Shown here piece after piece: positions 44,315 to 53,354 of a DNA stretch of 64,000 nt (positions within the stretch are counted from its first letter, which is position 1; the number at the start of each line of letters is the position of its first letter). Source of the stretch: Dulcicalothrix desertica PCC 7102 (GTDB lineage Bacteria; Cyanobacteriota; Cyanobacteriia; Cyanobacteriales; Nostocaceae); NCBI RefSeq assembly GCF_003991905.1, contig NZ_RSCL01000006.1, positions 94,493 through 158,492 of the forward strand. The letters are read 5' to 3'. The position numbers and the translations under genes were made by a program. The notes under the pieces were generated by a model. The model had not been told where the DNA came from. It saw nothing but the letters and a program-made list of their open reading frames with translations, and searched no databases.

Positions 44315-45844
44315 ATGGTCAGTCTGCTAGAAAATCCTTTGCGGGTTGGTCTGCAACAACAAGGGATGCCCGAACCCCAAATCATTATAATCTTCGGCGC
44401 CTCCGGAGACTTGACTTGGCGTAAGCTTGTACCATCATTGTACAAACTGCGAAAAGAACGACGCATTCCACCAGAAACAACCATTGTTGGAGTCGCACGT
44501 CGCGAGTGGACTCACGAATACTTCCGTGAGCAAATGCGGCGCGGTATGGAAGAAGCTCACGGTGGTGTACATCCAGAGGAACTCTGGCAAGACTTTGCTC
44601 AAGGTTTGTTTTACTGTTCTGGCAACACCGATAAACCCGAAGATTACCAAAAACTTAAGAAACTTTTAAGCGAACTTGATGAGAAACGAGGAACGCGCGG
44701 CAACCGCATGTTCTACCTTTCGCTTTCTCCTAATTTATTCGCCGAAGCTATTAAACAGCTTGGTAATGCTAAAATGCTTGATGACCCTTACAAGCATCGC
44801 TTAGTAATTGAAAAACCATTTGGTCGCGATTTAGCTTCTGCAAAAAGTCTAAACGTTGTAGTACAAAAACACTGCAAAGAAAACCAAGTTTACCGTATTG
44901 ACCACTATTTAGGTAAAGACACAGTACAAAACTTGTTGGTATTTCGTTTTGCCAACGCCATTTTTGAACCATTGTGGAACCGTCGTTTTGTAGACCACGT
45001 ACAAATAACAGTTGCTGAAACCGTCGGTGTTGAAGACCGCGCGGGTTACTATGAATCATCCGGCGCCTTACGAGACATGTTGCAAAATCACCTCATGCAA
45101 CTTTATTGTATGACCGCAATGGAGGCGCCTAACGCAATGGATGCTGAAAGTATCCGTACTGAAAAAGTAAAGGTGCTACAAGCTACTAGGCTGGCAGACG
45201 TTAATAACTTAGATTTATCCGCAATACGCGGTCAATACAGTGCTGGCTGGATGAAGGGTAAACAAGTACCTGGGTATCGCGAAGAACCAGGCGTTAACCC
45301 CAACTCAACCACCCCCACATTTGTAGCGATGAAATTTGTCATCGATAACTGGCGCTGGCAAGGTGTTCCTTTTTACCTTAGAACAGGAAAGCGAATGCCC
45401 AAAAAAGTCAGCGAAATATCCATCCACTTCCGCGAAGTCCCCTCGCGTATTTTCCAATCTGCCGCTCAACAAGTTAACGCCAACGTTTTGGCAATGCGAA
45501 TTCAACCTAACGAAGGTATTTCGCTACGTTTTGAAGTGAAAATGCCTGGAGCAGACTTCCGTACTCGTTCTGTAGATATGGATTTTAGTTACGGTTCGTT
45601 TGGTATCGAAGCAACATCCGATGCATACGACCGTCTATTTTTAGATTGTATGATGGGAGACCAAACCTTATTTACACGCGGTGACGAAGTAGAAGCCGCA
45701 TGGCAAGTAGTAACACCAGCACTAAGTGTTTGGGATGCATCCTCTAACCCAATAGTAGTTCCTCAGTATGAAGCTGGTACTTGGGAACCTGTTGAAGCCG
45801 AACTACTCATTAACCGCGACGGTCGTCGTTGGAGAAGACTCTAA
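44315..45844 (+). CDS. zwf: Glucose-6-phosphate 1-dehydrogenase
   Basis: The 509-residue protein has the G6PDH features: NADP site [20 protein letters not shown], active-site [15 protein letters not shown] with the catalytic His and Lys, the [19 protein letters not shown] segment and [17 protein letters not shown]. It oxidises glucose-6-phosphate to 6-phosphogluconolactone and makes NADPH, the entry of the oxidative pentose phosphate pathway and the main reductant source in darkness and for nitrogen fixation. In cyanobacteria it is redox-regulated and needs OpcA, encoded next. The ATG at 44315 is used; no strong Shine-Dalgarno is seen. Confidence 0.97.
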   Translation: MVSLLENPLRVGLQQQGMPEPQIIIIFGASGDLTWRKLVPSLYKLRKERRIPPETTIVGVARREWTHEYFREQMRRGMEEAHGGVHPEELWQDFAQGLFYCSGNTDKPEDYQKLKKLLSELDEKRGTRGNRMFYLSLSPNLFAEAIKQLGNAKMLDDPYKHRLVIEKPFGRDLASAKSLNVVVQKHCKENQVYRIDHYLGKDTVQNLLVFRFANAIFEPLWNRRFVDHVQITVAETVGVEDRAGYYESSGALRDMLQNHLMQLYCMTAMEAPNAMDAESIRTEKVKVLQATRLADVNNLDLSAIRGQYSAGWMKGKQVPGYREEPGVNPNSTTPTFVAMKFVIDNWRWQGVPFYLRTGKRMPKKVSEISIHFREVPSRIFQSAAQQVNANVLAMRIQPNEGISLRFEVKMPGADFRTRSVDMDFSYGSFGIEATSDAYDRLFLDCMMGDQTLFTRGDEVEAAWQVVTPALSVWDASSNPIVVPQYEAGTWEPVEAELLINRDGRRWRRL

Positions 45845-45847
45845 AAA

Positions 45848-45877
45848 TGTGGAGACGTGATATATCACGTCTCTACA
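45848..45877. repeat. Family A palindrome in the zwf-opcA spacer
   Basis: TGTGGAGACGTGATATATCA plus CGTCTCTACA, 30 bases with one arm mismatch near the ends, begins three bases after the zwf stop and ends 27 bases before opcA. Confidence 0.9.
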
Positions 45878-45904
45878 TATCACTGTTTATACTTAGTAAA
45901 AATT

Positions 45905-47278
45905 ATGGTTTCCCAAGCTCCTACAATTTATTCACTTCAGGCGCCTAAAGATATTTCGCTAACTGAAATCGAAGCGGAATTAGGGCAAATTTGGCAAAGT
46001 TATGGTATGGCAGGCGAAGATGGTGCTTTACCTGCTGCAACTCGTGCAACAACTTTTACTTTAGTTGTTTATGAACCAGAAGAAACGCAGCTACTTTTAG
46101 CAGCGTTAGGGTTTTATAGTGGCCCAATTGATGGGATATTAGGACCTCAAACCGAAGTGGCACTGCGGGCAGCCCAAAAAGCTTTTAAAATTCCAGAAAC
46201 AGGAACCGTAACACCTGACACACTTACAATATTGCGGGGAGAAGCAGCGAAAAGTCGAGCTTCGGGAACAATTTCTGAGGCCGCTTCATCTATGGGCGAC
46301 TCAAAAAGTCCTCGTATCGCCGATGAAATTGCACTTCGTAATCCCTGCCGTATAGTAACTCTTTCTCCGGTTGCGGGTGCTGATGAAGGTGTAAAAGCTC
46401 AAGTTGCTGCTTATTGTCCTATTCAAAAACAATCATCGGGTACGCTTGTTTGTTGTGAATACCTGACTTTAACAGGTACAGCAACAGCACTCGAACGTAT
46501 TGGTGGGATGATACCAGCTTTATTAATTGGTGGTTTGCCTAAATTTTTATGGTGGAAAGCAACACCCGACCCAAATAACCCATTATTTAAACGCTTGTCG
46601 GCAGTTTGTAATAACGTAATTGTTGACTCCTGTAATTTCAACGAACCTGAAAAAGATTTACTCAACTTACAAGAGTTAGTCGAAAACGGTGTACCGCTTG
46701 CAGACCTAAATTGGCGCCGAATTTCTGGTTGGCAAGAATTAGCAGCACAAGCATATGACGCACCAAACCGTCGCGCAGCGCTAGGTGATATTGACCGTGT
46801 AAATATTGATTACGAAAAAGGTAGTCCAGTACAAGCACTACTATTTATCGGTTGGTTTGCTAGTCGCTTAGGTTGGAAACCAGTTGGTTATCAACAAGAA
46901 AAAGGCGATTACGACATTACCAAAATCAAATTCCTTTCCAACGACCAGCGACCCATCGAAGCCGAATTAGCAGGTGTACCAATGGGAGAAGGTGGTCAAA
47001 TACCAGGAGACTTAATCGCACTACGCTTAAGCTCCACCAACATCAACGCTGACTGCGGCACATTAATTTGTTCCGAAACAGGTGGCTGTATGCGGATGGA
47101 AACTCAAGGTGGCGCCCAATCCACAGGTCTATTCCAACAAGTAACCTCACTTTCTGAACAAAAAGCAGAAGCCCTATTAAGTCAACAAGTACAACGCTGG
47201 GGTCACGAAGCATTATTAGAAGAAAGCCTAGCAACGTGTGCCCAAATCCTAAAATTAGGATTCAGCACCGAAGAATAA
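45905..47278 (+). CDS. opcA: Glucose-6-phosphate dehydrogenase assembly/activator protein OpcA
   Basis: From the ATG at 45905 the product has 457 residues. The OpcA domain is recognised by LVCCEYLTLTGTATALERIG, GGLPKFLWWKATPDPNNP, VIVDSCNFNEPEKDLLNLQE and the DRVNIDYEKGSPVQALLFIG segment. An inserted peptidoglycan-binding-like repeat (YSGPIDGILGPQTEVALRAA, then FKIPETGTVTPDTLTIL) lies near residues 75-125. OpcA activates and oligomerises G6PDH in cyanobacteria and transmits redox control. An in-frame ATG at 45857 falls inside the palindrome and is unlikely. It is the last gene of the block. Confidence 0.95.
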   Translation: MVSQAPTIYSLQAPKDISLTEIEAELGQIWQSYGMAGEDGALPAATRATTFTLVVYEPEETQLLLAALGFYSGPIDGILGPQTEVALRAAQKAFKIPETGTVTPDTLTILRGEAAKSRASGTISEAASSMGDSKSPRIADEIALRNPCRIVTLSPVAGADEGVKAQVAAYCPIQKQSSGTLVCCEYLTLTGTATALERIGGMIPALLIGGLPKFLWWKATPDPNNPLFKRLSAVCNNVIVDSCNFNEPEKDLLNLQELVENGVPLADLNWRRISGWQELAAQAYDAPNRRAALGDIDRVNIDYEKGSPVQALLFIGWFASRLGWKPVGYQQEKGDYDITKIKFLSNDQRPIEAELAGVPMGEGGQIPGDLIALRLSSTNINADCGTLICSETGGCMRMETQGGAQSTGLFQQVTSLSEQKAEALLSQQVQRWGHEALLEESLATCAQILKLGFSTEE

Positions 47279-47287
47279 ATACGTCGG

Positions 47288-47342
47288 GGCGGGTTAACAG
47301 ATATCCTAAAACAGTAAGCATATCTCCTAAACCCGCCTTTTT
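47288..47342 (+). terminator. Hairpin with T-run after opcA
   Basis: GGCGGGTT (47288-47295) pairs with AACCCGCC (47330-47337), with an inner GATAT/ATATC pair, and TTTTT follows. It should end the fbp-tal-zwf-opcA transcript. The arms resemble the GGGGCGGGTT repeat at 40528, so it may also be a repeat copy. Confidence 0.7.
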
Positions 47343-47358
47343 AAATCGCCAAACAACC

Positions 47359-48726
47359 ATGTCATTAATCATCGCCGGAGAACGCAGTGGGGTGGGCAAG
47401 ACAACAGTCACGCTCGCCCTATTAGCATATTTATGTAAAAACAATTACCAAGTACAATCATATAAAGTTGGGCCAGATTATATAGACCCAATGTTTCACC
47501 GTTATATAACAGGTAAACCAAGTCGCAACTTAGACCCAGTATTAACATCAGAAACTTACGTCAAAGAATGTTATCACCATCATCGTCAACAAGTCGATAT
47601 TGCCTTAATAGAAGGAGTAATGGGACTATTCGATGGAATTGGAAATAAAACTATTCCCTTCGCTAGCACAGCGCACATAGCAAAGTTATTAAATATACCT
47701 GTAATTTTAGTAGTTGATTGTAGTCGATTATCAGGTTCTGTAGCTGCAATCGTACATGGCTACAGCACACTCGACCCCACTATAAATATTGCAGGTGTAG
47801 TTCTTAACCGGGTTGGCAGTGACCGTCACTTAGACTTACTCAAAAATGCACTTCTACCCTTACAAATCAAAATCTTAGGTGTATTGCGACGTGAAGATAA
47901 CATATCAATCCCCGACCGTCACTTAGGTTTAGTCCCAACTAGCGAGCTATCAGAACTTGATGCTATTATCTCCCGACTCGCTGACTTAGGCGCCAATTGT
48001 TTCGACTGGCAAACTTTATTACCGTTGTTGGGGGACACGGGAAACGGAAAACGGGAAAGTGTCGAAGACAAATATACAGTTAGAATCGCTGTTGCGTTAG
48101 ATAATGCTTTTAATTTTTACTATCAAGATAATTTAGACTTACTACAAAAATTTGGCGCCGAGTTAGTTTTTTGGAGTCCAATAAAAGATAATTTACCCAA
48201 ACATATTCAGGGAATGTATTTTGGTGGTGGATTTCCAGAAGTATTTGCTCAGGAGTTATCTAACAATATAGGCGCCATTAAAAGTGTTAAAGCCGCCATA
48301 AACACAGGAATGCCCACCATAGCTGAATGCGGTGGTTTGATGTATCTATGTGAAAAAATTATCGACTTTGAAGGCAAAGCTTGCCCAATGGTAGGAGCAT
48401 TACCAACTCAAGCAGTAATGGACAAACGCTTAACTTTGGGTTATCGACGTGCTGTCACATTACACAAAAATTTTCTTTTTGATACAAATACAGTTATATA
48501 TGGACACGAATTTCATCGTTCACACTTATTGTGTAACTCAAAGGCGCCTACTTTTGAAACTTATCGTGTTGATACAGAAGAACCTACAGGTTTGGAAGGA
48601 TGGAGTACACAATTTAATGTTCATGCTTCTTATATTCACCAACACTGGGGAAGTTCTCCAGAAATTCCACAAAGATTTTTAAAATACTGCGCTGATTTTA
48701 GTCAAACACCTAACTCTTTAACATGA
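47359..48726 (+). CDS. cobB/cbiA: Cobyrinate a,c-diamide synthase
   Basis: From the ATG at 47359 the protein has 455 residues. The N-terminal dethiobiotin-synthetase-like ATPase has Walker A GERSGVGKTTVTLALLAYL and YKVGPDYIDPMFH; the EGVMGLFDG motif is characteristic. The C-terminal glutaminase-like domain has the nucleophile Cys in IAECGGLMYLCE, the RRAVTLHKN segment and HEFHRSHL with its His. It amidates cobyrinic acid at a and c using glutamine and ATP, a step of B12 synthesis, needed for nrdJ among others. The gene's last 25 bases overlap the convergent fghA gene. A 5' extension to 47236 would overlap opcA and is unlikely. Confidence 0.95.
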   Translation: MSLIIAGERSGVGKTTVTLALLAYLCKNNYQVQSYKVGPDYIDPMFHRYITGKPSRNLDPVLTSETYVKECYHHHRQQVDIALIEGVMGLFDGIGNKTIPFASTAHIAKLLNIPVILVVDCSRLSGSVAAIVHGYSTLDPTINIAGVVLNRVGSDRHLDLLKNALLPLQIKILGVLRREDNISIPDRHLGLVPTSELSELDAIISRLADLGANCFDWQTLLPLLGDTGNGKRESVEDKYTVRIAVALDNAFNFYYQDNLDLLQKFGAELVFWSPIKDNLPKHIQGMYFGGGFPEVFAQELSNNIGAIKSVKAAINTGMPTIAECGGLMYLCEKIIDFEGKACPMVGALPTQAVMDKRLTLGYRRAVTLHKNFLFDTNTVIYGHEFHRSHLLCNSKAPTFETYRVDTEEPTGLEGWSTQFNVHASYIHQHWGSSPEIPQRFLKYCADFSQTPNSLT

Positions 48727-49541
48727 TGCTTTATATGGTCTTCTATAAAGCTAGAAATAAAATAATAGCTATGGTCATAGCCATCTTGATAACGTAATGT
48801 TAAAGGCTGGTTAACTTCTTGACAAGCCTGCTCAAATATCTCAGGCTTCAATTGTTCTTGTATAAACTTATCGTCTGTACCTTGATCAATCAGAATATGA
48901 CCGTGATACTTATGTTTTCTAACTAACTCACTCGCATCATAAAGGCGCCAATTTTGGTTATCTTCACCCAAATAACCAGTAAATGCTTTTGTTCCCCAAG
49001 TACACTGCATTGGCGCCACAATTGGTGCAAATGCTGATACTGACTTAAATTTATTTGGATTTCTTATGGCACAAACAAGGGCGCCGTGTCCTCCCATTGA
49101 GTGACCAAATATACCTTGCTTGTTTATATCAATAGAAAAATTAGCAGCGATTAAATTTGGTAACTCTTCAACTATATAACTATACATGTTGTAATAGTTT
49201 GACCAAGGTGCAAGTGTAGCATCAACATAGAATCCGGCGCCTGTGCCAAAGTCCCAATTATCATTTTCACCTGGAATACCTGCATTTCTAGGACTTGTAT
49301 CTGGCGCCACTAAAATCAACCCATATTCAGCAGCATATTTTAAAGCGTTGGCTTTGACAATAAAATTCTCTTCTGTACAAGTTAACCCAGAAAGGAAGTA
49401 TAAAACTGGATAAGACTTTTGTACTTGTGGAGGTTGATATACAGCAAAGGACATCTCGCTGTTGCAAGTGGTGGAAGCGTGGGAGTAAAAGCTGAGTTTA
49501 CCACCAAAGGATTTGTATTCGCTTTTCAGGTTCAGAGACAT
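48702..49541 (-). CDS. fghA: S-formylglutathione hydrolase
   Basis: The 279-residue esterase-D-type protein has YPVLYFLSGLTCTEENFIVK, the nucleophile elbow GHSMGGHGALVCAI, DQGTDDKFIQEQLKPE with the catalytic Asp and GYDHSYYFISSFIEDHI with the catalytic His. It hydrolyses S-formylglutathione to glutathione and formate in glutathione-dependent formaldehyde detoxification. The partner alcohol dehydrogenase (adhC/frmA) is not adjacent. The 3' end overlaps cobB by 25 bases tail to tail. GGCGCC is notably dense, with several copies in the first 400 bases. Confidence 0.94.
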   Translation of the reverse strand: MSLNLKSEYKSFGGKLSFYSHASTTCNSEMSFAVYQPPQVQKSYPVLYFLSGLTCTEENFIVKANALKYAAEYGLILVAPDTSPRNAGIPGENDNWDFGTGAGFYVDATLAPWSNYYNMYSYIVEELPNLIAANFSIDINKQGIFGHSMGGHGALVCAIRNPNKFKSVSAFAPIVAPMQCTWGTKAFTGYLGEDNQNWRLYDASELVRKHKYHGHILIDQGTDDKFIQEQLKPEIFEQACQEVNQPLTLRYQDGYDHSYYFISSFIEDHIKHHVKELGV

Positions 49542-49563
49542 AGGAAAAAAGAGGGTAAATTGG

Positions 49564-49646
49564 CAACGGATGCCTAACGGATGTAACGGATGGTTGATTG
49601 ATTTCAGTTTGTAATAAATTATCCGTTACATCTGTTCCATCCGTTG
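49564..49646. repeat. Inverted repeat of the AACGGAT heptamer family
   Basis: CAACGGATG (49564-49572) and further AACGGAT copies pair with CATCCGTTG (49638-49646), with ATCCGTTACATC inside. It is related to the element at 32499-32562 and fills the spacer between two minus-strand genes. Confidence 0.8.
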
Positions 49647-49654
49647 CAAGATTA

Positions 49655-50314
49655 CTAAGCAACACCCGCGAATAGCTCACTAAAACCTTTCGGCGCCGCT
49701 TCGGGTTTTGCAACAATTTCGACTATCTTGTTTTTTGCACTTGGTTCTGATAAAGCTTCTACACAAACCTGCGCCACTTTTTGTCTGGGTATGCTACCGT
49801 CAAACAATGTATCAGCACTTTGCATGATAATTGCATCCTGGTTGTCTTCATTTTTTAACCCACCTGGACGGACAATTGTATAAGTCAAGCCACTTTTTTG
49901 AAGATATTCTTCAGCTTGCTTTTTCCATACCAAAATCAACCAAAACAAATTGAGGGGGTGAAAAAATTGTGAAGTACACAGCGAAGTCACTAAAACAAAA
50001 TGCTCTATTCCTTTACCTTTGGCAGCATCAACCAAATTTTTCGTTCCCTCCAAGTCTACCTTGTATGGTCCGGTGGGATCAAAACTTGGCTTGGCACCAG
50101 TAGCACAAAGAACTATAGTACTATCACCTATTGCTGCCGTAAGGGTACCAGGTTCAAGAACGTCACCCTGTACCAAATCAACACCCGCAGGAAGAATACT
50201 TCTTGCTTTGTTGATATCACGAACCAAGGCACGGACAGGAATATTACGCGCAACTAGTTCAGTAACTATGCGACGACCTGTTTCTCCTGTTGCACCTGCT
50301 ACAAAAGCTTTCAT
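49655..50314 (-). CDS. Atypical SDR / NAD(P)-binding protein (Ycf39/Tic62-like)
   Basis: The 219-residue protein starts MKAFVAGATGETGRRIVTEL, the GxxGxxG dinucleotide site of atypical short-chain dehydrogenases, and continues ARNIPVRALVRDINKARSIL and DLVQGDVLEPGTLTAAIGDS. The segment LTYTIVRPGGLKNEDNQDAI is typical of NmrA/Ycf39/Tic62-like proteins. No Tyr-x-x-x-Lys catalytic pair is clear, so it may be a redox sensor or chaperone-like rather than an enzyme. Cyanobacterial relatives assist pigment or photosystem biogenesis or have unknown roles. The gene follows fghA's repeat-filled spacer on the same strand. Confidence 0.85.
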   Translation of the reverse strand: MKAFVAGATGETGRRIVTELVARNIPVRALVRDINKARSILPAGVDLVQGDVLEPGTLTAAIGDSTIVLCATGAKPSFDPTGPYKVDLEGTKNLVDAAKGKGIEHFVLVTSLCTSQFFHPLNLFWLILVWKKQAEEYLQKSGLTYTIVRPGGLKNEDNQDAIIMQSADTLFDGSIPRQKVAQVCVEALSEPSAKNKIVEIVAKPEAAPKGFSELFAGVA

Positions 50315-50493
50315 GATAAACGTTACCCTAAGAAACTAGTAAGTGTTTGGTTAAGTCTGATTATTAAAAAGATTAAATGAACTTTGTTACATATTTTTAA
50401 GCTTTTGGTAAAAATAGAAAATTAGTACGAAACCTTATCTTAAATATGGGAATGATTAATAAAGGGCAAGGAAAAAGACACAGGAGTACCGAT

Positions 50494-51159
50494 ATGCTAT
50501 CGAAAGACCAGGACTACCAAACACTTGATACCACGGAGCAAGTAATGTCTGTAACATCAGGTTTAGTCAACACAGAGGACTTAATCTCTAATATTGACGC
50601 TGGCAAACCAATAACGTTTTATTGTCGCCACAGCGATTGTATGGAAATGTACGCCCCATCTGACACTGTGGCAGAGTATTTAAACTGTCATTCTAAGTGG
50701 TTTGTGCGCTGTGCAGAACCAATGAAGGTTCAGCCACTTGGTCAAAATGGTTACGCTTTGGTCATCGGTCGCTTTGGCGCCTTCAATTATGAAGTTGAAC
50801 CAAAAATCGGTTTAGAACTTTTACCACCCGATGAAGGTGTTTACAAAATTCAGACTATTCCAATTCCCGATTACAACCCACCTGGATACGATGTAGATTA
50901 TCGCGCTAGCTTGCAACTCGTCGAGTGCCGTGAGGAAGATGTTTCAATTGGTTCGCTTCAAACGCGCGTTGAGTGGGAATTAAATTTAGCTGTTCATATT
51001 CAATTTCCTAAGTTTATTAAGCGTTTACCTCAGTCTTTGATAGAAAGCACAGGTGAGCGTTTACTCAACCAAATTGTTCGTCAAGTCTCACGTCGTTTAA
51101 CACGTAAGGTTCAAGACGATTTTCACGGTTCAATTGGTGTACCTTTTCCAAAAAAGTGA
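50494..51159 (+). CDS. DUF1997 family protein
   Basis: From the ATG at 50494 (AGGAG seven bases upstream) the protein has 222 residues. It matches DUF1997: AEYLNCHSKWFVRCAEPMKV, VIGRFGAFNYEVEPKIGLEL, YNPPGYDVDYRASLQLVECR and LTRKVQDDFHGSIGVPFPKK. The family is widespread in cyanobacteria and plants and looks like a lipid- or pigment-binding START-like fold, but the function is unknown. An ATG at 50446 would add 16 polar residues. It lies divergent from the SDR gene and convergent with DUF4079. Confidence 0.85.
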   Translation: MLSKDQDYQTLDTTEQVMSVTSGLVNTEDLISNIDAGKPITFYCRHSDCMEMYAPSDTVAEYLNCHSKWFVRCAEPMKVQPLGQNGYALVIGRFGAFNYEVEPKIGLELLPPDEGVYKIQTIPIPDYNPPGYDVDYRASLQLVECREEDVSIGSLQTRVEWELNLAVHIQFPKFIKRLPQSLIESTGERLLNQIVRQVSRRLTRKVQDDFHGSIGVPFPKK

Positions 51160-51183
51160 TAATGCTCAATAATCGATGCTTGG

Positions 51184-51211
51184 TGGTCGCTGGAGTATAT
51201 TCCAGCGACCA
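51184..51211. terminator. Bidirectional terminator-like hairpin
   Basis: TGGTCGCTGGA (51184-51194) and TCCAGCGACCA (51201-51211) are perfect 11-bp arms with a six-base loop, between convergent genes. CTTTTC follows on the + strand and there is AT-rich sequence on the other side. Confidence 0.75.
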
Positions 51212-51223
51212 TTCGCTTTTCAA

Positions 51224-51688
51224 TTAAGCTTTACTTATAATTCTCTGTACAATCTGTACACCACTAATAGCTTGGTAAGTAAACAAACCCAATATAGTGA
51301 AATTGATTAAAATATGCGTCATGCGTGCCCAATTGGCGCCTTTTTGCATAAAAGGGGAAAGCGATGCTGAAAACGCAATTAGAACTGTCATTCCAAGTCC
51401 TATAAGCAAGTGGGGACCAACGAATAACTTACCGTTATTAATATAAGTCACACCCATCGCCGCTACAGAACCAGCCACCATAAAGCCTAGTAGCAAAGAA
51501 CCAATTTGAAAGTGACGAACATTATAACGTCCTTTAATTAGCTCTTTCTTTTCTTCACCTTGCGCGCTACGGGTACGTTGTATTTTTAAACCCAGATAAG
51601 CTGCGTACAGTGATACTAATAATAACCCCCACATCAGGACTGGGTGGACGAAATTCAACCCGTACTTAACCGATGGAGATAGTTCCAT
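51224..51688 (-). CDS. DUF4079 family membrane protein
   Basis: The 154-residue protein has about four membrane helices: NFVHPVLMWGLLLVSLYAAY, IGSLLLGFMVAGSVAAMGVT, LLIGLGMTVLIAFSASLSPF and ILINFTILGLFTYQAISGVQ. The first and third include His or other residues that might bind heme or pigment, as speculated for this family. A KIQRTRSAQGEEKKEL loop lies on the cytoplasmic side. DUF4079 is found mainly in cyanobacteria and plastid lineages; its role is not established. Confidence 0.82.
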   Translation of the reverse strand: MELSPSVKYGLNFVHPVLMWGLLLVSLYAAYLGLKIQRTRSAQGEEKKELIKGRYNVRHFQIGSLLLGFMVAGSVAAMGVTYINNGKLFVGPHLLIGLGMTVLIAFSASLSPFMQKGANWARMTHILINFTILGLFTYQAISGVQIVQRIISKA

Positions 51689-51764
51689 TGCCGTGTTCTC
51701 CCCAAATTCTTAAATCTTCATAAAAGTTAGCATAACTTTTTTTTACATTGTGCGAGGTGTTTTT

Positions 51765-52430
51765 TTAATCCTGGCTGTTAGATGTTTCATCCACTGACGG
51801 AATATCGTTGACAAGGGGATTCAAAACAACATCACTGGCGCCTGCATCTGGTTTACCTGCGCGCAATGTGGGGTTACGTCTACTCCGCTCCCTTGCGACT
51901 CTTCGATATCCTGCACGTTCTGCCTTTTGATGTTCGTATTCTATTAATCTGCCGTAATGCTCGTGCTTACTTAAATTCATCGATAGAAAAATATGCTCGC
52001 GCGTATTACCAAAACCTTTGCGGTTAAAAAACTTAAGCGCTGGTGCATTGGCAGGGTCGGTATCTACAAGCATAAAACGGGCGCCGTCTTCAATCATCCG
52101 CGAAATGGCTTTATCAACCAGTTTGTCAGCTACACCACGACGCTGAAACTTTGGATTAACTCCTAACCAGAGAATATAACCATAAGTCCAGGTAGCTTTA
52201 GTGATAATTGTTCCTAAAATAAATCCAGCAAGTTCGCCATCAATTTCAGCAACTAAACAATATTCTGGGTCGGTGTTATAAAGTCCTATCACTTCCCACT
52301 CATCCCAAGTTCGGTATAAATACGGGTATAAATCACTTGTAAATAATTCTTCCCCTAGATGGTAGATGGTGGCAATATCATCAATTCCTAATTCGCGAAC
52401 AAACACCGTATCATTATTATCAAATTGCAT
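51765..52430 (-). CDS. GNAT-family N-acetyltransferase
   Basis: The 221-residue protein has the GNAT fold: FVRELGIDDIATIYHLGEEL, CLVAEIDGELAGFILGTII, the acetyl-CoA loop GVNPKFQRRGVADKLVD (motif A with RRGVA) and NAPALKFFNRKGFGNTREHI (motif B). A polar tail of some 60 residues (HQKAERAGYRRVARERSRR) follows the domain and is not part of it; it is basic, then acidic and Ser-rich. The acceptor is unknown; many similar genes are labelled RimI-like. Confidence 0.87.
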   Translation of the reverse strand: MQFDNNDTVFVRELGIDDIATIYHLGEELFTSDLYPYLYRTWDEWEVIGLYNTDPEYCLVAEIDGELAGFILGTIITKATWTYGYILWLGVNPKFQRRGVADKLVDKAISRMIEDGARFMLVDTDPANAPALKFFNRKGFGNTREHIFLSMNLSKHEHYGRLIEYEHQKAERAGYRRVARERSRRNPTLRAGKPDAGASDVVLNPLVNDIPSVDETSNSQD

Positions 52431-52443
52431 AAAAAAGACTTAT

Positions 52444-52471
52444 GAAAGACGTGATATATCACGTCTCTACA
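52444..52471. repeat. Family A palindrome, shortened
   Basis: AGACGTGATATATCACGTCT is a perfect 20-bp palindrome (52447-52466) followed by CTACA; the left outer part of the 30-bp unit is altered. It fills the spacer between the acetyltransferase and nuclease genes. Confidence 0.8.
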
Positions 52472-53299
52472 TTATGAAAGGGTTACTTCTTCAATCGTAA
52501 CTAAGTCGAGTAGCGAAGGGTCTAATGCTAAGGAGGGAGTCTGTTGAGAGTTGCTATTAGAGACAGCGTAATTTCGATTACACCGTGCTGCAAATTGGCA
52601 GTTGTCGCATATTTTACTGCCTTCAGGAACTTGTGGAAAATCTTGCCCTTGATAATATACAGTTATATATCGATTTAGTTGAGTAAGTAACTGTTGTAAT
52701 TTTCTTTTTGTTTGCTCATGTTGAGCAGTGCTGTAATTAAATTTTATGCTTTGTGGTTTATCATGAGGTTGAACAAACCAATAGGTCATAGAAATATTTT
52801 CTGGCACATATTGGCTAGTTTCAGCCAAAACAAACAAATAAAGTTTTGTTTGCCAATTTTGTTCTAAATACTTCTGATTCTGCGGTTTTGGATAAGTTTT
52901 CCAATCTAAGATTTGTGCTTGTACATTATCTGCAATCAACAAATCGTAAACAACCGTGAGTAAGTAATCTTGAAATTGTAGAGTTCGATAGTGTTCGCTT
53001 TCCTTGAACGTTTCATCACTCGTTTTTTCTAGAATAAACGGCGCCACAGTATTAAGTCCATCTATCCAACCGCGTAATTGAGCATCAGTTTCCAAAAAAC
53101 TATCGATAGATAAACCCATTGCACGTTGCTGCATAAGCAAGTGAAACCGACTTCCCAGCATTAGCTTTTCATCGTGGTCTGGGTCAATAGGAGAGTAAAG
53201 TTGCTCTAAATAAGTATGCTGAAACTGTCGCGGACACTTTTCTAGTGTATTAAGTTGTCCTTGCGACAGTCGCATAAGATGGGTTTCATCAAATAACAT
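52472..53299 (-). CDS. PD-(D/E)XK nuclease with a four-Cys iron-sulfur signature (RecB/Cas4-like)
   Basis: The 275-residue protein has a RecB-type nuclease core. The catalytic strand reads VQAQILDWKTYPKPQ with the D-x-K pattern, preceded by a Glu-containing strand and followed by QNWQTKLYLFVLAE, the conserved Q-x-x-x-Y motif. One Cys near the N-terminus (LEKCPRQFQHTYLE) and three at the C-terminus (ICDNCQFAARC) make the Cys-cluster seen in AddB and Cas4 proteins for a [4Fe-4S] cluster. No cas genes or CRISPR array lie nearby, so this is a stand-alone repair or processing nuclease, not evident CRISPR Cas4. The spacer upstream contains no other gene. Confidence 0.82.
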   Translation of the reverse strand: MLFDETHLMRLSQGQLNTLEKCPRQFQHTYLEQLYSPIDPDHDEKLMLGSRFHLLMQQRAMGLSIDSFLETDAQLRGWIDGLNTVAPFILEKTSDETFKESEHYRTLQFQDYLLTVVYDLLIADNVQAQILDWKTYPKPQNQKYLEQNWQTKLYLFVLAETSQYVPENISMTYWFVQPHDKPQSIKFNYSTAQHEQTKRKLQQLLTQLNRYITVYYQGQDFPQVPEGSKICDNCQFAARCNRNYAVSNSNSQQTPSLALDPSLLDLVTIEEVTLS

Positions 53300-53354
53300 A
53301 AGTACGCATTAACGTTGGTACGTTATGTTCATGATAGTTGATTTGAAACGCTCT

